32,203 bases of DNA, taken from an uncultured Clostridia bacterium (GTDB taxonomy: Bacteria; Bacillota; Clostridia; UBA1381). Both the position numbers and the translations under genes were made by a program. The stretch spans positions 1-32,203 of the forward strand of contig CANQDD010000022.1 of NCBI GenBank assembly GCA_947591315.1, in the 5' to 3' direction. Shown piece after piece: positions 6,971-15,537 of this stretch (the stretch's first letter is position 1; every line of letters starts with the position of its first letter). The notes under the pieces were generated by a model, which ran no database searches, was not told where the DNA came from, and saw only the letters and a program-made list of their open reading frames with translations.

Positions 6971-8311
6971 TTGCGTGAGGCTGAAGAAGCATACAGAAAA
7001 ATTATAGACGCAAACAAGAAAGAATGTATTAAAAGCGCGGCGGTTCAGCAGGAGTACGTAAAAACAAAGACGGCGCGGTACCACGGGTACTTTGTTCACA
7101 CGCTCTATATCCCGAAAATGTTCACGGAGGATATGGCTGCGTATATTGAAAAAAACGCGCTTGTGATGTATGGGATTTTGGAAAAGGTCATAGCCCGTTA
7201 CCGCTCCGACGCGGCGTACAGGGCGTTGTTTGGTTTTGACGAAAGGCTTGAGCGGCTCATACTGCGCCCAAAGCATTACGATTGCCTCCTGCCGATGGCG
7301 CGTATCGACATTTTCTTTAACGAGGACAATTATTCGTTTAAGTTCTGCGAGTTCAACACCGACGGTTCGAGCGCGATGAACGAGGACAGGGAGCTTAACG
7401 AGGCGATCAAGCTTACATACGCGTTCGGCGAGTTTCAAAAGGAGTACAACATGCGGACGTGTGAGCTGTTTAATTCGTGGATACGCGAGTTTAAGCGGAT
7501 TTATGCAAGCTACGACAGAGCGGTTGAAAAGCCGTACGTCGCGATCGTCGATTTCTTCGGCGGCGACGTGAGCCGCGAGTTCACGAATTTTAAGAAGGCG
7601 TTTGAGGACGCGGGGCTTGAATGTGAGATTTGCGAGATTACCGACTTGAAATACGATGGCGGTAAGCTTATATCGCCGTCGGGCAGAAAAATCGACGCGG
7701 TGTACCGCCGCGCGGTGACGTGCGATATTATGCGCCGCTATGACGAGGTGCAGCCGTTTATTCGCGCCGCGGCGGATAACGCGGTCTGCCTTATCGGTGA
7801 TTTTATGACGCAGGTCGCGCACAACAAGATTGTGTTCAAGGTTCTGCACGACGATATGACGAAGGCTTTTCTGACGCGTGAGGAACAAAAGTACATAGAC
7901 GAGCATATCCCCTACACCGTTTCGCTTACGGAGGATAACGTGAAAAGGCTCGGCGTGCTTGAAAATAAGGATAAATGGGTGATTAAGCCGGAGGATTCGT
8001 ACGCGTCGCGCGGCGTTTACGCGGGCGTCGAGGGTATGACGGACGAGGAGTGGAAAAAAGCCATCGCGGAAAATATCGGCAGCCACTATCTGTTGCAGGA
8101 GTACTGCGAGCCGTACGCGTCGGTCAACATCGACCTCACGCACGACAAAAACGCCGGTTACCGCAGATATTCCAACATCACGGGAATTTATATGTACGGC
8201 GGCAAATTCGCCGGTCTGTATTCGAGAATAGCGCGGAACACGATCATTTCCACCCAGTACAGCGAAATGTCGCTGCCGACGGTGATTGTGAGTAAAAAGA
8301 CTTCACTGTAA
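6971..8311 (+). CDS. Circularly permuted ATP-grasp / glutathionylspermidine synthase-like ligase
   Basis: A 446-residue protein that looks like the glutathionylspermidine synthase/circularly permuted ATP-grasp group, which makes amide bonds by way of an acyl phosphate. Supporting motifs are KFCEFNTDGSSAMNED (124-139), the AHNKIVFKVL segment (283-292), WVIKPEDSYASRGV (336-349, with an ATP-binding Lys) and LLQEYCEP (374-381). Substrates cannot be inferred; there is no amidase domain as in the bifunctional E. coli enzyme. The start is TTG at 6971 with AAGGAG ten bases upstream; no ATG fits well. A hairpin terminator follows. Pairing with an ABM protein is unusual. Confidence 0.72.
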   Translation: MREAEEAYRKIIDANKKECIKSAAVQQEYVKTKTARYHGYFVHTLYIPKMFTEDMAAYIEKNALVMYGILEKVIARYRSDAAYRALFGFDERLERLILRPKHYDCLLPMARIDIFFNEDNYSFKFCEFNTDGSSAMNEDRELNEAIKLTYAFGEFQKEYNMRTCELFNSWIREFKRIYASYDRAVEKPYVAIVDFFGGDVSREFTNFKKAFEDAGLECEICEITDLKYDGGKLISPSGRKIDAVYRRAVTCDIMRRYDEVQPFIRAAADNAVCLIGDFMTQVAHNKIVFKVLHDDMTKAFLTREEQKYIDEHIPYTVSLTEDNVKRLGVLENKDKWVIKPEDSYASRGVYAGVEGMTDEEWKKAIAENIGSHYLLQEYCEPYASVNIDLTHDKNAGYRRYSNITGIYMYGGKFAGLYSRIARNTIISTQYSEMSLPTVIVSKKTSL

Positions 8312-8318
8312 ATATGAA

Positions 8319-8343
8319 AGAGCGTATCGTAATGATACGCTCT
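8319..8343 (+). terminator. Terminator between convergent genes
   Basis: A 10-bp stem (AGAGCGTATC and GATACGCTCT) with loop GTAAT. It lies 8 bases after the ATP-grasp stop and 20 bases before the end of the converging hydrolase gene. The T tracts on both sides are short, so it is probably a modest bidirectional terminator. Confidence 0.7.
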
Positions 8344-8363
8344 CTTTAATATGTTAAATTCGG

Positions 8364-9161
8364 TTATATAAATTTTATATCCTCAAGCCAGCTTTTAAGC
8401 GCGGCTGACCATTGCGCCGTGTGCGGCACTTCCTCGGCAAGACCGAGACCGTGGTGTCCTTCGGGGTAAATGTGAAGCTCGAACGGCACGTGATATTTGC
8501 TGAGTGCCCCGGCGTACAGAAGCGAATTCTCGCACGGCACAACGCTGTCCTCGGCTGTGTGCCAAATAAACGCGGGCGGCGTGTTGACCGTCACGTGGTT
8601 ATAGAGCGACATAAACGTCTTGTCGCTGTCAAACGGTCGGTCGCCTATGAGATTGGCGCGCGAGCCGTCGTGACGGTACTCGTACATATCTATTACGGGA
8701 TAGCAGAGAATTGTCGCGTCCGGCCGGCAGCTTTCGCGGTCGATGTTGTCGGTTGCGGTGTAGAAGTCCTTGTCATAATGCACCGACACGCTCGCGGCAA
8801 GGTGACCGCCCGCGCTCGAACCCATTACGGCTATCTTGTCCTTATCCACGCCGTACCTGTCGGCAAACGCGCGAACATACTTTACCGCGCGCATCGCGTC
8901 GGTAAGCTCCGCGGGGTGCTTGTACGGTGCGACGCGGTAATCTACCACGAACGCCGTCACACCTATGGAGTTGAACCACTCCGCGTAACCCTTTCCCTCG
9001 TGCTCGGCGCGCATCGCGTAGCCGCCGCCGGGGAAAATTATCACGGCGCAGCTCGATTTTGACGGGTACGCCGTTATCGTGGGCATACGGTGGGACGTTT
9101 CGCCCTCCTCGATAAAGCTGTCGTTTTTGTAGGGCATTTCGCCGATCCATAAGCTTTCCAT
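8364..9161 (-). CDS. Alpha/beta-hydrolase (acetyl-xylan-esterase-like or lipase/esterase)
   Basis: A 265-residue cytoplasmic alpha/beta-hydrolase. The oxyanion-hole stretch is PGGGY (44-48), the nucleophile elbow GSSAG (114-118, Ser116), the acid probably Asp205 in AEDSVVP, and the base His in GHHGLGL (near 237), so the triad is complete. The pattern is that of small esterases that remove acetyl groups from oligosaccharides, but peptidase or other esterase roles are possible. It has no signal peptide. The start at 9159-9161 follows a strong AGGAGG and sits 10 bases after the stop of the DUF4340 gene, so it is the last gene of the ABC transporter operon. Confidence 0.88.
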   Translation of the reverse strand: MESLWIGEMPYKNDSFIEEGETSHRMPTITAYPSKSSCAVIIFPGGGYAMRAEHEGKGYAEWFNSIGVTAFVVDYRVAPYKHPAELTDAMRAVKYVRAFADRYGVDKDKIAVMGSSAGGHLAASVSVHYDKDFYTATDNIDRESCRPDATILCYPVIDMYEYRHDGSRANLIGDRPFDSDKTFMSLYNHVTVNTPPAFIWHTAEDSVVPCENSLLYAGALSKYHVPFELHIYPEGHHGLGLAEEVPHTAQWSAALKSWLEDIKFI

Positions 9162-9171
9162 GTTTATCCTC

Positions 9172-10548
9172 CTATTCTTCCGTGAAGCCGCGGAGGTACT
9201 CGTCAAATTCCTCCGTAAAGCCCTGTATCTTCGCGTATCTTATCATAAATTCGGCTTTGCCGTTCTTTACGACGGCGCAGTTGATATCGCCGACGCGTTT
9301 TACCTCTATGGCGGTGTCACCGTTTCCGTCCGCGCCCTCGTATGTGACCTTTAGCGCCGTTTCGCCGAGATCGCCGCCTGTGTACGCGCTGTCAACCGAC
9401 AGGCTTATAAGGCTTTCGTAAATTGTCTGCGACTTTTCGGTGTCGGCGTCCTTGCCGTCGGTCTTAAAGCTGTACTTGTTATTGCTGTCGCGCGACACCT
9501 CGATTTTGTGGCTCGCGCCGCCGTACTCGACCGTGACGCTCTTAATGTCGGCGATATTTTCCATAAGCTGAAGCTTGCTCACTATATTAAACGCGCTGTC
9601 GCTCGCGAACGCGACGTTCTCGGTCGGCACAAGGAACACCTTGCCGCCGTATTTTACGTAGGTGTTATCGCCTTCGGCTTTGCCGACGGTGAAGGTTTCC
9701 GTGTAGCTGCCGCCGTTCAGTTCGCCCGACTCTTCATCGTGCGTGAGTATCGTTACCGTTACGACCGGCGATTTGTCGGTAAAGCCGCCGTCCGCGTTGT
9801 CTATCGGCGTTGTAAGCTCCAGACCGCTTATCGGATCGAGGATTTCGCCGTCAATGTAGTCGTCGTTCGCGGGACTTGCGTATGGCTCGGTCATTTCCCA
9901 TACTATCGGCGTGAACTCATCTATATCGTCGCGTATTTTAATTTCTATATCATCGCCGCCGCGCTCTACCTTAACACCCGTTATGTCGTCGGCGTTGAGC
10001 GTCAGACGGTTAAACTCCTTATAATACGAAATTGGTTCGAGCATTGCGTCGACCTTGTGCTTGTAGACAGTGTAAACCGCGTTGTCGCCGTCCTTCATTA
10101 CAAAGTATTCGCCGAGCGACGCGCTTAGGTCGCCTATATACAGCTTGTTTTCCGTTCCTTCTTTCAGGCGGAGCGTGACGGTTACGGACGGGTTGTCAAG
10201 CCCGTAAGCGGACAAGTCCTCCGGAGCGTCGTAGCGGTTCCGCGATGTGAGATTTGACACCGTGCCGGCAAGTCCGAACGCCTTTTGCGGCGATATTTCC
10301 TCGGCGTTCTCGCCGTCAATCGTCCAATCGGAGTCGCCGGTGTTTACGGCTTTTATATTAAAGTCAGCCGTGTTTACCTCCACCTCTTTCAGCGACGATG
10401 AGGGTATTTCAAACAGCGTGTACGTTTCGACCTCTGTTTCCGTTCCCTGTGTGTCGGGCTCTTTGTTCCCGGTCAGCAGAAGAAACGCCGTCGCGCCCGC
10501 GAACAGCACTATCAGCACTATTACAACTGTCAGCAGCTTCTTGTTCAT
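9172..10548 (-). CDS. DUF4340-domain extracytoplasmic protein of a Gld-like ABC system
   Basis: A 458-residue protein with one N-terminal membrane anchor (about 5-25) and a large extracytoplasmic region rich in beta repeats, matching DUF4340. These proteins travel with GldG-type ABC transporter genes; the biochemical role is unknown, perhaps sensing or handling an envelope substrate. The ATG at 10546-10548 overlaps the stop of the GldG-like gene as ATGA, and AAGGAG lies 9 bases upstream. Other in-frame starts upstream lie within the previous gene and are rejected. The two proteins are probably made in equal amounts and form a complex. Confidence 0.85.
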   Translation of the reverse strand: MNKKLLTVVIVLIVLFAGATAFLLLTGNKEPDTQGTETEVETYTLFEIPSSSLKEVEVNTADFNIKAVNTGDSDWTIDGENAEEISPQKAFGLAGTVSNLTSRNRYDAPEDLSAYGLDNPSVTVTLRLKEGTENKLYIGDLSASLGEYFVMKDGDNAVYTVYKHKVDAMLEPISYYKEFNRLTLNADDITGVKVERGGDDIEIKIRDDIDEFTPIVWEMTEPYASPANDDYIDGEILDPISGLELTTPIDNADGGFTDKSPVVTVTILTHDEESGELNGGSYTETFTVGKAEGDNTYVKYGGKVFLVPTENVAFASDSAFNIVSKLQLMENIADIKSVTVEYGGASHKIEVSRDSNNKYSFKTDGKDADTEKSQTIYESLISLSVDSAYTGGDLGETALKVTYEGADGNGDTAIEVKRVGDINCAVVKNGKAEFMIRYAKIQGFTEEFDEYLRGFTEE

Positions 10549-11900
10549 CTCAGCTTTCTCCTTTTCAAAAGCGCTACAACCGCGCATATAAGCACAATAA
10601 GCGGTATCACGATAATGACAAGCGTGCGCACATAGACCTTCTGCGACTCGTTCATCATAAGCATTCCGCCGTAAGCCGATTTTCCGTTTACGGTGAAGCT
10701 CGCGTCCGTGCCGAGCATGTAATTTATGAGGTTGTCAAAATACTCGTAGTTTACCGAGCCTGTGATGTCCTCCTCGTTGTAGTTCATAAAAAACGTCGCG
10801 CCGGCGGCGTAAACAGACGCGCCCGTGTCGGTGTCACTGGCAAGTCCGGCTATCATTCTCGCGCCCATAGGCACGTCCTCAACCGTTTCAAGCGTGTCAC
10901 CCTCTATCGTGTACGTCATATCGGTCGTGGCAAGCACCGGCATCACCGTCCTTGAACCGTTTGATTCAAAGAGCAGATCGAGCGCTTTCGCGTAAGGCAG
11001 GTACGCCACGCGGCGGTCGCCCGAAATTATGCCGTCCGTGAACGGCGTGGGCTGAACGTCGGCGTACATAAGCTGCGTGCTGCCGTTGTAGAGGTAGTTG
11101 TCGCTGTTCGTGTCGGCAGCCATTGTGTCGGTAAAGCCTATTCCCCACGACTCCATATATTTGTAAAGGTTTGTGAGAGCCTTTGTGTCGTTGTCGGTGT
11201 AAAGCTGGAAGTGTCCGCCCTTTTCGAGATACGCGTCAAGCTTCGTTATTTCCTCGTCCGTAAAGTCGTTTAGCGGTCTGAAGCACACAACGAGCGACGT
11301 GTCCTCGGGCACGTCCGTCATAAGGCTGTCCCATTCCTCAACTGTGTACGTTTCGTCCTTGAGCTTTTTCTGCATACCCGCGGAGTCAAGCTCGCCGTGA
11401 CCTGTCGTAAAGCACGCCTTTAAGTCCGCGTCACCCGAAATGTATTCAAGCGCGGGCGTTATCTTGTTTTCGACGCTCAGGTACGTACCCTCGTAGAGCG
11501 ACGTCAGCGTAAACGTGCGGTAACGCGTGTCCGACGCGACAATAATCGAGTTCGACGGAAGCGACTCGCCCTTTTTCGTGTATTTGCTTCCGAAGGTCGG
11601 ATCCTCCATAGGATTTACGTTTTCAACCTTTATATTTGAGTTGAGCTCTCCGTATCGGCGAAGAACGTTTGAAATATTCTCGTCCTGCTTCGCCGCGCTC
11701 TCGAAAATGTAGATGTGCGCGGGCGTGTCAAAAGTTTCGAGATAGTCCTTCGTTCTGTCGGAAAGCTCGTATGTGTCGCTCGTAATTATGGACATACGGT
11801 TCTGGAGAACGGTCGCGAACACGTTGACCACGGCGACAAGCACAACCGCGGCGGCGACCGTTACAATGAAATTTATCCTGAATTTTTTTCGGTTATTCAT
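10545..11900 (-). CDS. GldG-family ABC transporter-associated membrane protein
   Basis: A 451-residue protein with an N-terminal helix (about 10-32), a long extracytoplasmic domain like the ABC-type uncharacterised transport domain (GldG/intraflagellar-transport-like fold), and a C-terminal helix followed by the basic tail KRRKLR. It is the membrane-anchored partner of the ABC permease/ATPase pair encoded just upstream. In gliding Bacteroidetes the homologue is needed for motility, but in Clostridia the function is unknown. GGAGGGGTG precedes the ATG; it starts 15 bases after the permease stop and overlaps the DUF4340 gene by 4 bases. Confidence 0.87.
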   Translation of the reverse strand: MNNRKKFRINFIVTVAAAVVLVAVVNVFATVLQNRMSIITSDTYELSDRTKDYLETFDTPAHIYIFESAAKQDENISNVLRRYGELNSNIKVENVNPMEDPTFGSKYTKKGESLPSNSIIVASDTRYRTFTLTSLYEGTYLSVENKITPALEYISGDADLKACFTTGHGELDSAGMQKKLKDETYTVEEWDSLMTDVPEDTSLVVCFRPLNDFTDEEITKLDAYLEKGGHFQLYTDNDTKALTNLYKYMESWGIGFTDTMAADTNSDNYLYNGSTQLMYADVQPTPFTDGIISGDRRVAYLPYAKALDLLFESNGSRTVMPVLATTDMTYTIEGDTLETVEDVPMGARMIAGLASDTDTGASVYAAGATFFMNYNEEDITGSVNYEYFDNLINYMLGTDASFTVNGKSAYGGMLMMNESQKVYVRTLVIIVIPLIVLICAVVALLKRRKLR

Positions 11901-11915
11901 ATTGCACCCCTCCCG

Positions 11916-12620
11916 TCAGCCCAGTCTGCGCTTCTCGAACGTTTCCACCGTCAGGAACAGAAACAGTCCCGCTACGCTTGCGAGGTAAACAGCGTCATTT
12001 ATGTTAAATCTGCCGTGAAGAAGGTTCAGAAATCTGTTTATCGGAGAAAGCCAAAGCGCGATATTCACGATAGTTTCGTTCGGTATTATATTTACCGCGA
12101 ACACGGCGGCTATCACGGCGCACACCACTACGTATGTCGCGGCGGCTGCCGTTATCTGGTTTTCCGTAAGCGACGACATGAACGCGCCGACAGCGAGTAT
12201 AAGCGCCGCGAAAAGTATAAATCCGATGTACGCGCATACCGTTTCCGCAACGGGTACAGCGCCGTAGCGCGACTGTATGAGCGGATATATTATCGTTACC
12301 GCAAGACCTATGCCGAACATCGCGAACGCGGCAAGAAATTTGCCAAGCACTACGCCGGTTGTTGATACCGGCGCGGTAAGCAGAAGCTGATCGGTTTTAA
12401 GCTTCCTGTCCTCCGAAAATATCCGCACCGTAAGGAGCGGCAAAAGCAGCGGCGAAAGGTACGCCGTTACGGTAAAATAAGTCGTCAGTGAAGAAAGTCC
12501 CGTCTGTATGGACGTGAAGTAGAACACAAGTCCCGTGAATACAAGGAACAAAAACAAATACGCGTAGCCGAGAGCCGATGTGAAGTACGCGTTTAATTCT
12601 CTCTTAAATATCGCCTTCAC
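11916..12620 (-). CDS. ABC-2 type permease (GldF-like)
   Basis: A 234-residue ABC-2 membrane subunit with about six transmembrane helices and the conserved entry VKAIFKRELNAYFTSALGY. A GTG at 12618-12620 is chosen as start because it has GGAGAG about 8 bases upstream and yields the usual N-terminus; this makes it overlap the ATPase gene by 17 bases, consistent with coupled translation. Together with the ATPase it would form the core exporter; the substrate is unknown. Confidence 0.87.
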   Translation of the reverse strand: MKAIFKRELNAYFTSALGYAYLFLFLVFTGLVFYFTSIQTGLSSLTTYFTVTAYLSPLLLPLLTVRIFSEDRKLKTDQLLLTAPVSTTGVVLGKFLAAFAMFGIGLAVTIIYPLIQSRYGAVPVAETVCAYIGFILFAALILAVGAFMSSLTENQITAAAATYVVVCAVIAAVFAVNIIPNETIVNIALWLSPINRFLNLLHGRFNINDAVYLASVAGLFLFLTVETFEKRRLG

Positions 12621-13569
12621 CGCCGTCACTCTCCTTTCCACCGCCGTCCGTTACCGACAGGAATATTTCCTCCAGCGTGAGCCGCTTGTCCTGCTGTGAT
12701 ATTATCGCCATATTCTCTTTCGCGAACGCGAAGAAAATCTTTTTGCGGTCGTTCGCGCTAAGCTGCGTTTCAAATTCAAAGCTGTGCTCGTCGCCGTTTG
12801 ACGAGGTGCATACGACATTACTTACGCCGTCAAAGGATTTAAGCAGATTTTCCGCCTTGCCGCGGTCGCCCGAAACGGTAAGCTGTACGCGGTGCGACTT
12901 GCCGAGACGGTTTTGAAGGTTCGCGGGCGTGTCCTCGGTGGCAATTCTGCCCCTGTTTATGATGATTACCCTGTCCGCGACGGCGCTAATCTCACTCAAT
13001 ATATGCGAGCTTAATATGACCGTCTTTGTTTCGCCCAGTTTTTTGATTATGTTTCTCACGTCAACTATCTGCTTCGGGTCAAGTCCGACGGTCGGCTCGT
13101 CAAGTATTATAACCGGCGGATCGCCTATAAGCGCGCCCGCAAGTCCCACTCTCTGCTTGTAGCCCTTTGAGAGGTTACCGATGCGTCTGTTTTCAACGTC
13201 GGATATTTTCACCGTTTCGATTATGCCATCGATATGCGCTTTCATATCGGCTTTTTTGACCTTTTTCAAATCACATACAAATTCGAGATATTCCCTAACG
13301 GTCATATCCACGTAAAGCGGCGGCATTTCGGGAAGGTAGCCTATGCGCTTTTTCGCCTCGATAGGCTCTTTGGCTATGTCGTGACCGTCTATCTGCGCGC
13401 TGCCCTCCGTGGCTGAAATGTAGCCTGTTATAATATTCATAGCTGTGGACTTTCCCGCGCCGTTGGGCCCCAAAAAGCCTACGATCTCGCCTTCCTTAAC
13501 GTCAAAGCTCACGTTGTCGAGTACGGTTTTCTGTCCGTATTTTTTCGTCAGATTTGATACCGTAATCAT
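12604..13569 (-). CDS. ABC transporter ATP-binding protein (GldA/CcmA-like)
   Basis: A 321-residue nucleotide-binding subunit. Walker A GPNGAGKST is at 34-42, the signature LSKGYKQR at 133-140, Walker B VIILDE at 153-158, and the H-loop in SSHILSE. A C-terminal extension of about 100 residues follows, as in ABC-2 exporters. The ATG at 13567-13569 is preceded by GGAG at a rather long 11 bases; an in-frame GTG four codons earlier is the alternative. It begins 19 bases after the aspS stop with no terminator between, so it is probably co-transcribed with aspS. Confidence 0.9.
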   Translation of the reverse strand: MITVSNLTKKYGQKTVLDNVSFDVKEGEIVGFLGPNGAGKSTAMNIITGYISATEGSAQIDGHDIAKEPIEAKKRIGYLPEMPPLYVDMTVREYLEFVCDLKKVKKADMKAHIDGIIETVKISDVENRRIGNLSKGYKQRVGLAGALIGDPPVIILDEPTVGLDPKQIVDVRNIIKKLGETKTVILSSHILSEISAVADRVIIINRGRIATEDTPANLQNRLGKSHRVQLTVSGDRGKAENLLKSFDGVSNVVCTSSNGDEHSFEFETQLSANDRKKIFFAFAKENMAIISQQDKRLTLEEIFLSVTDGGGKESDGGEGDI

Positions 13570-13588
13570 TCTCTGCTTCACTCCACTC

Positions 13589-15361
13589 TTACTCGTCTTT
13601 CTTTATCATTCTTATGCCGAGTTCCTCAAGCTGCGCTTCGTCCACGCCGCCCGGCGCGCCGGACATAAGCTCGGACGCGTTCTGTACCTTCGGGAACGCC
13701 GTTACGTCCCTCAGACTCTCGCTTCCGGTCATTATCATTGCCAGTCTGTCAAGACCTATACCCATGCCCCCGTGCGGAGCGGCTCCGTACTTGTACGCCT
13801 CAACGAGGAAGCCGAATTTTGCCTCTATTTCCTCGTCCGTAAGTCCGAGAGCCTTGAACATCTTTTCCTGCAATTCCGCGTTTGTGATACGTATCGAGCC
13901 GCTCGAAAGCTCCGTGCCGTTTAATACGAGGTCGTAAGCCTTAGCCGTTACCTTTCCGGGGTCTGTGTCGAGGTACTGTATACACTCGTCCATCGGCATC
14001 GTGAACGGGTGGTGCATCGCTATCCATGAATTTGTCTCGTCGTCATACTCAAAGAACGGGAACTCCGTTATCCAAAGGAAGTTGTAGCCGTCGGGGATTA
14101 TATCGAGCTTTTTCGCGACGGTTAGACGCAGCGCGCCGAGTACGGGCAGCGTTACTCTGTCCTTGTCTGCCACGATAAGCACAACGTCGCCCTTTTCCGC
14201 GCCGGTGCGTTTAAGTATCGCATCAAGCTCGCCGTCGGCTAAGAATTTCGCGAAACCGCATGACGGCGCGTCGTCGACCCAGCGTATAAACGCCAGTCCC
14301 TTCGCGCCTATGCCGCGCACGTATTCGGTGAGCTTGTCTATTTCCTTGCGCGTTAAGGTCGAAGCGGCGTTTTTCGCCGTTATCGCGCGTACCGAGCCGC
14401 CCGCTTCGATCGCCGACGAGAACACGCCGAAGCCGCTGTTTTTTACGAGGTCGGAAAGGTCGCATATCTCCATGCCGAAGCGCGTGTCGGGCTTGTCCGA
14501 GCCGTAACGCTCCATCGCTTCCTTGTACGTAAGTCTCGGCAGCGGCGTGGGAATTTCAACGTCAAGCACGTCCTTAAACACTCTTTTTATCATGCCCTCG
14601 CCTATTTCGAGTATATCCTCAACGTCAACAAATGACATTTCAAGGTCTATCTGCGTAAACTCCGGCTGTCTGTCGGCGCGCAGATCCTCGTCGCGGAAAC
14701 AGCGCGCAAGCTGTATATAACGGTCGTAGCCCGCAATCATCAGAAGCTGCTTGTACATCTGCGGCGACTGCGGAAGCGCGTAAAAGCTGCCGTTATGCAC
14801 GCGTGACGGCACGAGGTAGTCTCGCGCGCCCTCCGGCGTGGATTTTATCATCATCGGAGTTTCAATTTCGATAAAGCCGTTCTCGTAGAAGTAGTCGCGC
14901 GCCGACTTCGCTATTTTGCCGCGCGTTATGAGGTTTTTCTGCAAAACGGAGCGGCGAAGGTCAAGATAGCGGTAACGCAGCCTCAGCTCCTCGTTTACGT
15001 TCGTGTCGTCGACAACCTCGAACGGCGGCGTCTGCGCTGCCGCAAGCACGCGCAGATCAGTTACGAATATTTCTATATCGCCCGTTTTAATATCGGGGTT
15101 CTTGCTCTCACGCTCGCGCACCGTACCCTTTGCCATAAGCACATACTCCGCGCGGCACTTTGACGCTTTCCCGAAAATTTCCCTGTCGGTCGCGTCGTCG
15201 AACGCAAGCTGTACTATTCCGCTGCGGTCGCGTAAATCTATAAATATAAGGTTTCCCAAATCTCTCGTTTTCTGCACATAGCCGCCGACCGTTACCTCTT
15301 TGCCTATGCCCTCGGTATCGGCGCAGTAATTTGTGCGTTTAAGTCCCTGCATTGTATCCAT
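13589..15361 (-). CDS. aspS: Aspartyl-tRNA synthetase
   Basis: A 590-residue class IIb bacterial-type aspartyl-tRNA synthetase that charges tRNA-Asp in the cytoplasm. It has an N-terminal OB-fold anticodon-binding domain (about 15-105), motif 2 in [17 protein letters not shown], the bacterial GAD insertion domain (about 290-420), and motif 3 in GIGLDRLAM near the C-terminus; the length is normal for bacteria. The start at 15359-15361 gives the usual N-terminus, but its AGGAG is 14 bases away, so initiation may be weak; an ATG at 15352 is a second option. It has its own promoter and a short leader without a T-box. Confidence 0.96.
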   Translation of the reverse strand: MDTMQGLKRTNYCADTEGIGKEVTVGGYVQKTRDLGNLIFIDLRDRSGIVQLAFDDATDREIFGKASKCRAEYVLMAKGTVRERESKNPDIKTGDIEIFVTDLRVLAAAQTPPFEVVDDTNVNEELRLRYRYLDLRRSVLQKNLITRGKIAKSARDYFYENGFIEIETPMMIKSTPEGARDYLVPSRVHNGSFYALPQSPQMYKQLLMIAGYDRYIQLARCFRDEDLRADRQPEFTQIDLEMSFVDVEDILEIGEGMIKRVFKDVLDVEIPTPLPRLTYKEAMERYGSDKPDTRFGMEICDLSDLVKNSGFGVFSSAIEAGGSVRAITAKNAASTLTRKEIDKLTEYVRGIGAKGLAFIRWVDDAPSCGFAKFLADGELDAILKRTGAEKGDVVLIVADKDRVTLPVLGALRLTVAKKLDIIPDGYNFLWITEFPFFEYDDETNSWIAMHHPFTMPMDECIQYLDTDPGKVTAKAYDLVLNGTELSSGSIRITNAELQEKMFKALGLTDEEIEAKFGFLVEAYKYGAAPHGGMGIGLDRLAMIMTGSESLRDVTAFPKVQNASELMSGAPGGVDEAQLEELGIRMIKKDE

Positions 15362-15406
15362 AATTTTGTCGGTTTCTCCTTTCATTATATAAGAACATAC
15401 GTAATT

Positions 15407-15435
15407 ATTTTACTATTTTTATCCTATTGTGTCAA
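15407..15435 (-). promoter_or_regulatory. Sigma-A promoter for aspS and the ABC operon
   Basis: Minus-strand TTGACA (15435-15430, perfect), 17-base spacer, TAAAAT (15412-15407). Transcription should begin near 15400, giving a leader of about 40 bases. Confidence 0.82.
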
Positions 15436-15502
15436 GTGGTGCGGCGCAATTATGCTTATCAAAATGTACAAAAGCTTTTGTTAAATTTCTATCTTTATAT
15501 TA

Positions 15503-15531
15503 TTGATAAAATATACCAAATGTGGTATACT
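15503..15531 (+). promoter_or_regulatory. Extended sigma-A promoter placing transcription start at the glycosylase ATG
   Basis: TTGATA (15503-15508), 17-base spacer, TATACT (15526-15531) with TGG in front (extended -10). The expected transcription start, 6-8 bases past the -10, coincides with the ATG at 15538, and no ribosome binding site is present. Confidence 0.78.
15512..15529 (+). promoter_or_regulatory. Candidate operator: perfect palindrome overlapping the -10
   Basis: TATACCA-AATG-TGGTATA, two perfect 7-base arms with a 4-base centre, covers the downstream spacer and most of the -10 box. A dimeric repressor bound here would block the promoter; the protein is unknown and chance cannot be excluded. 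Confidence 0.5.
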
Positions 15532-15537
15532 GTATTT

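Noticed and set aside
6539-8143. A 534-codon open frame on the minus strand
   Set aside because: It is the antisense of the ABM and ATP-grasp genes, is extremely rich in Arg, Val and Leu, has no ribosome binding site and no family features.
15362-15406. T-box or other riboswitch in the aspS leader
   Set aside because: The leader is only about 40 bases and shows no stem-loop set or T-box sequence.
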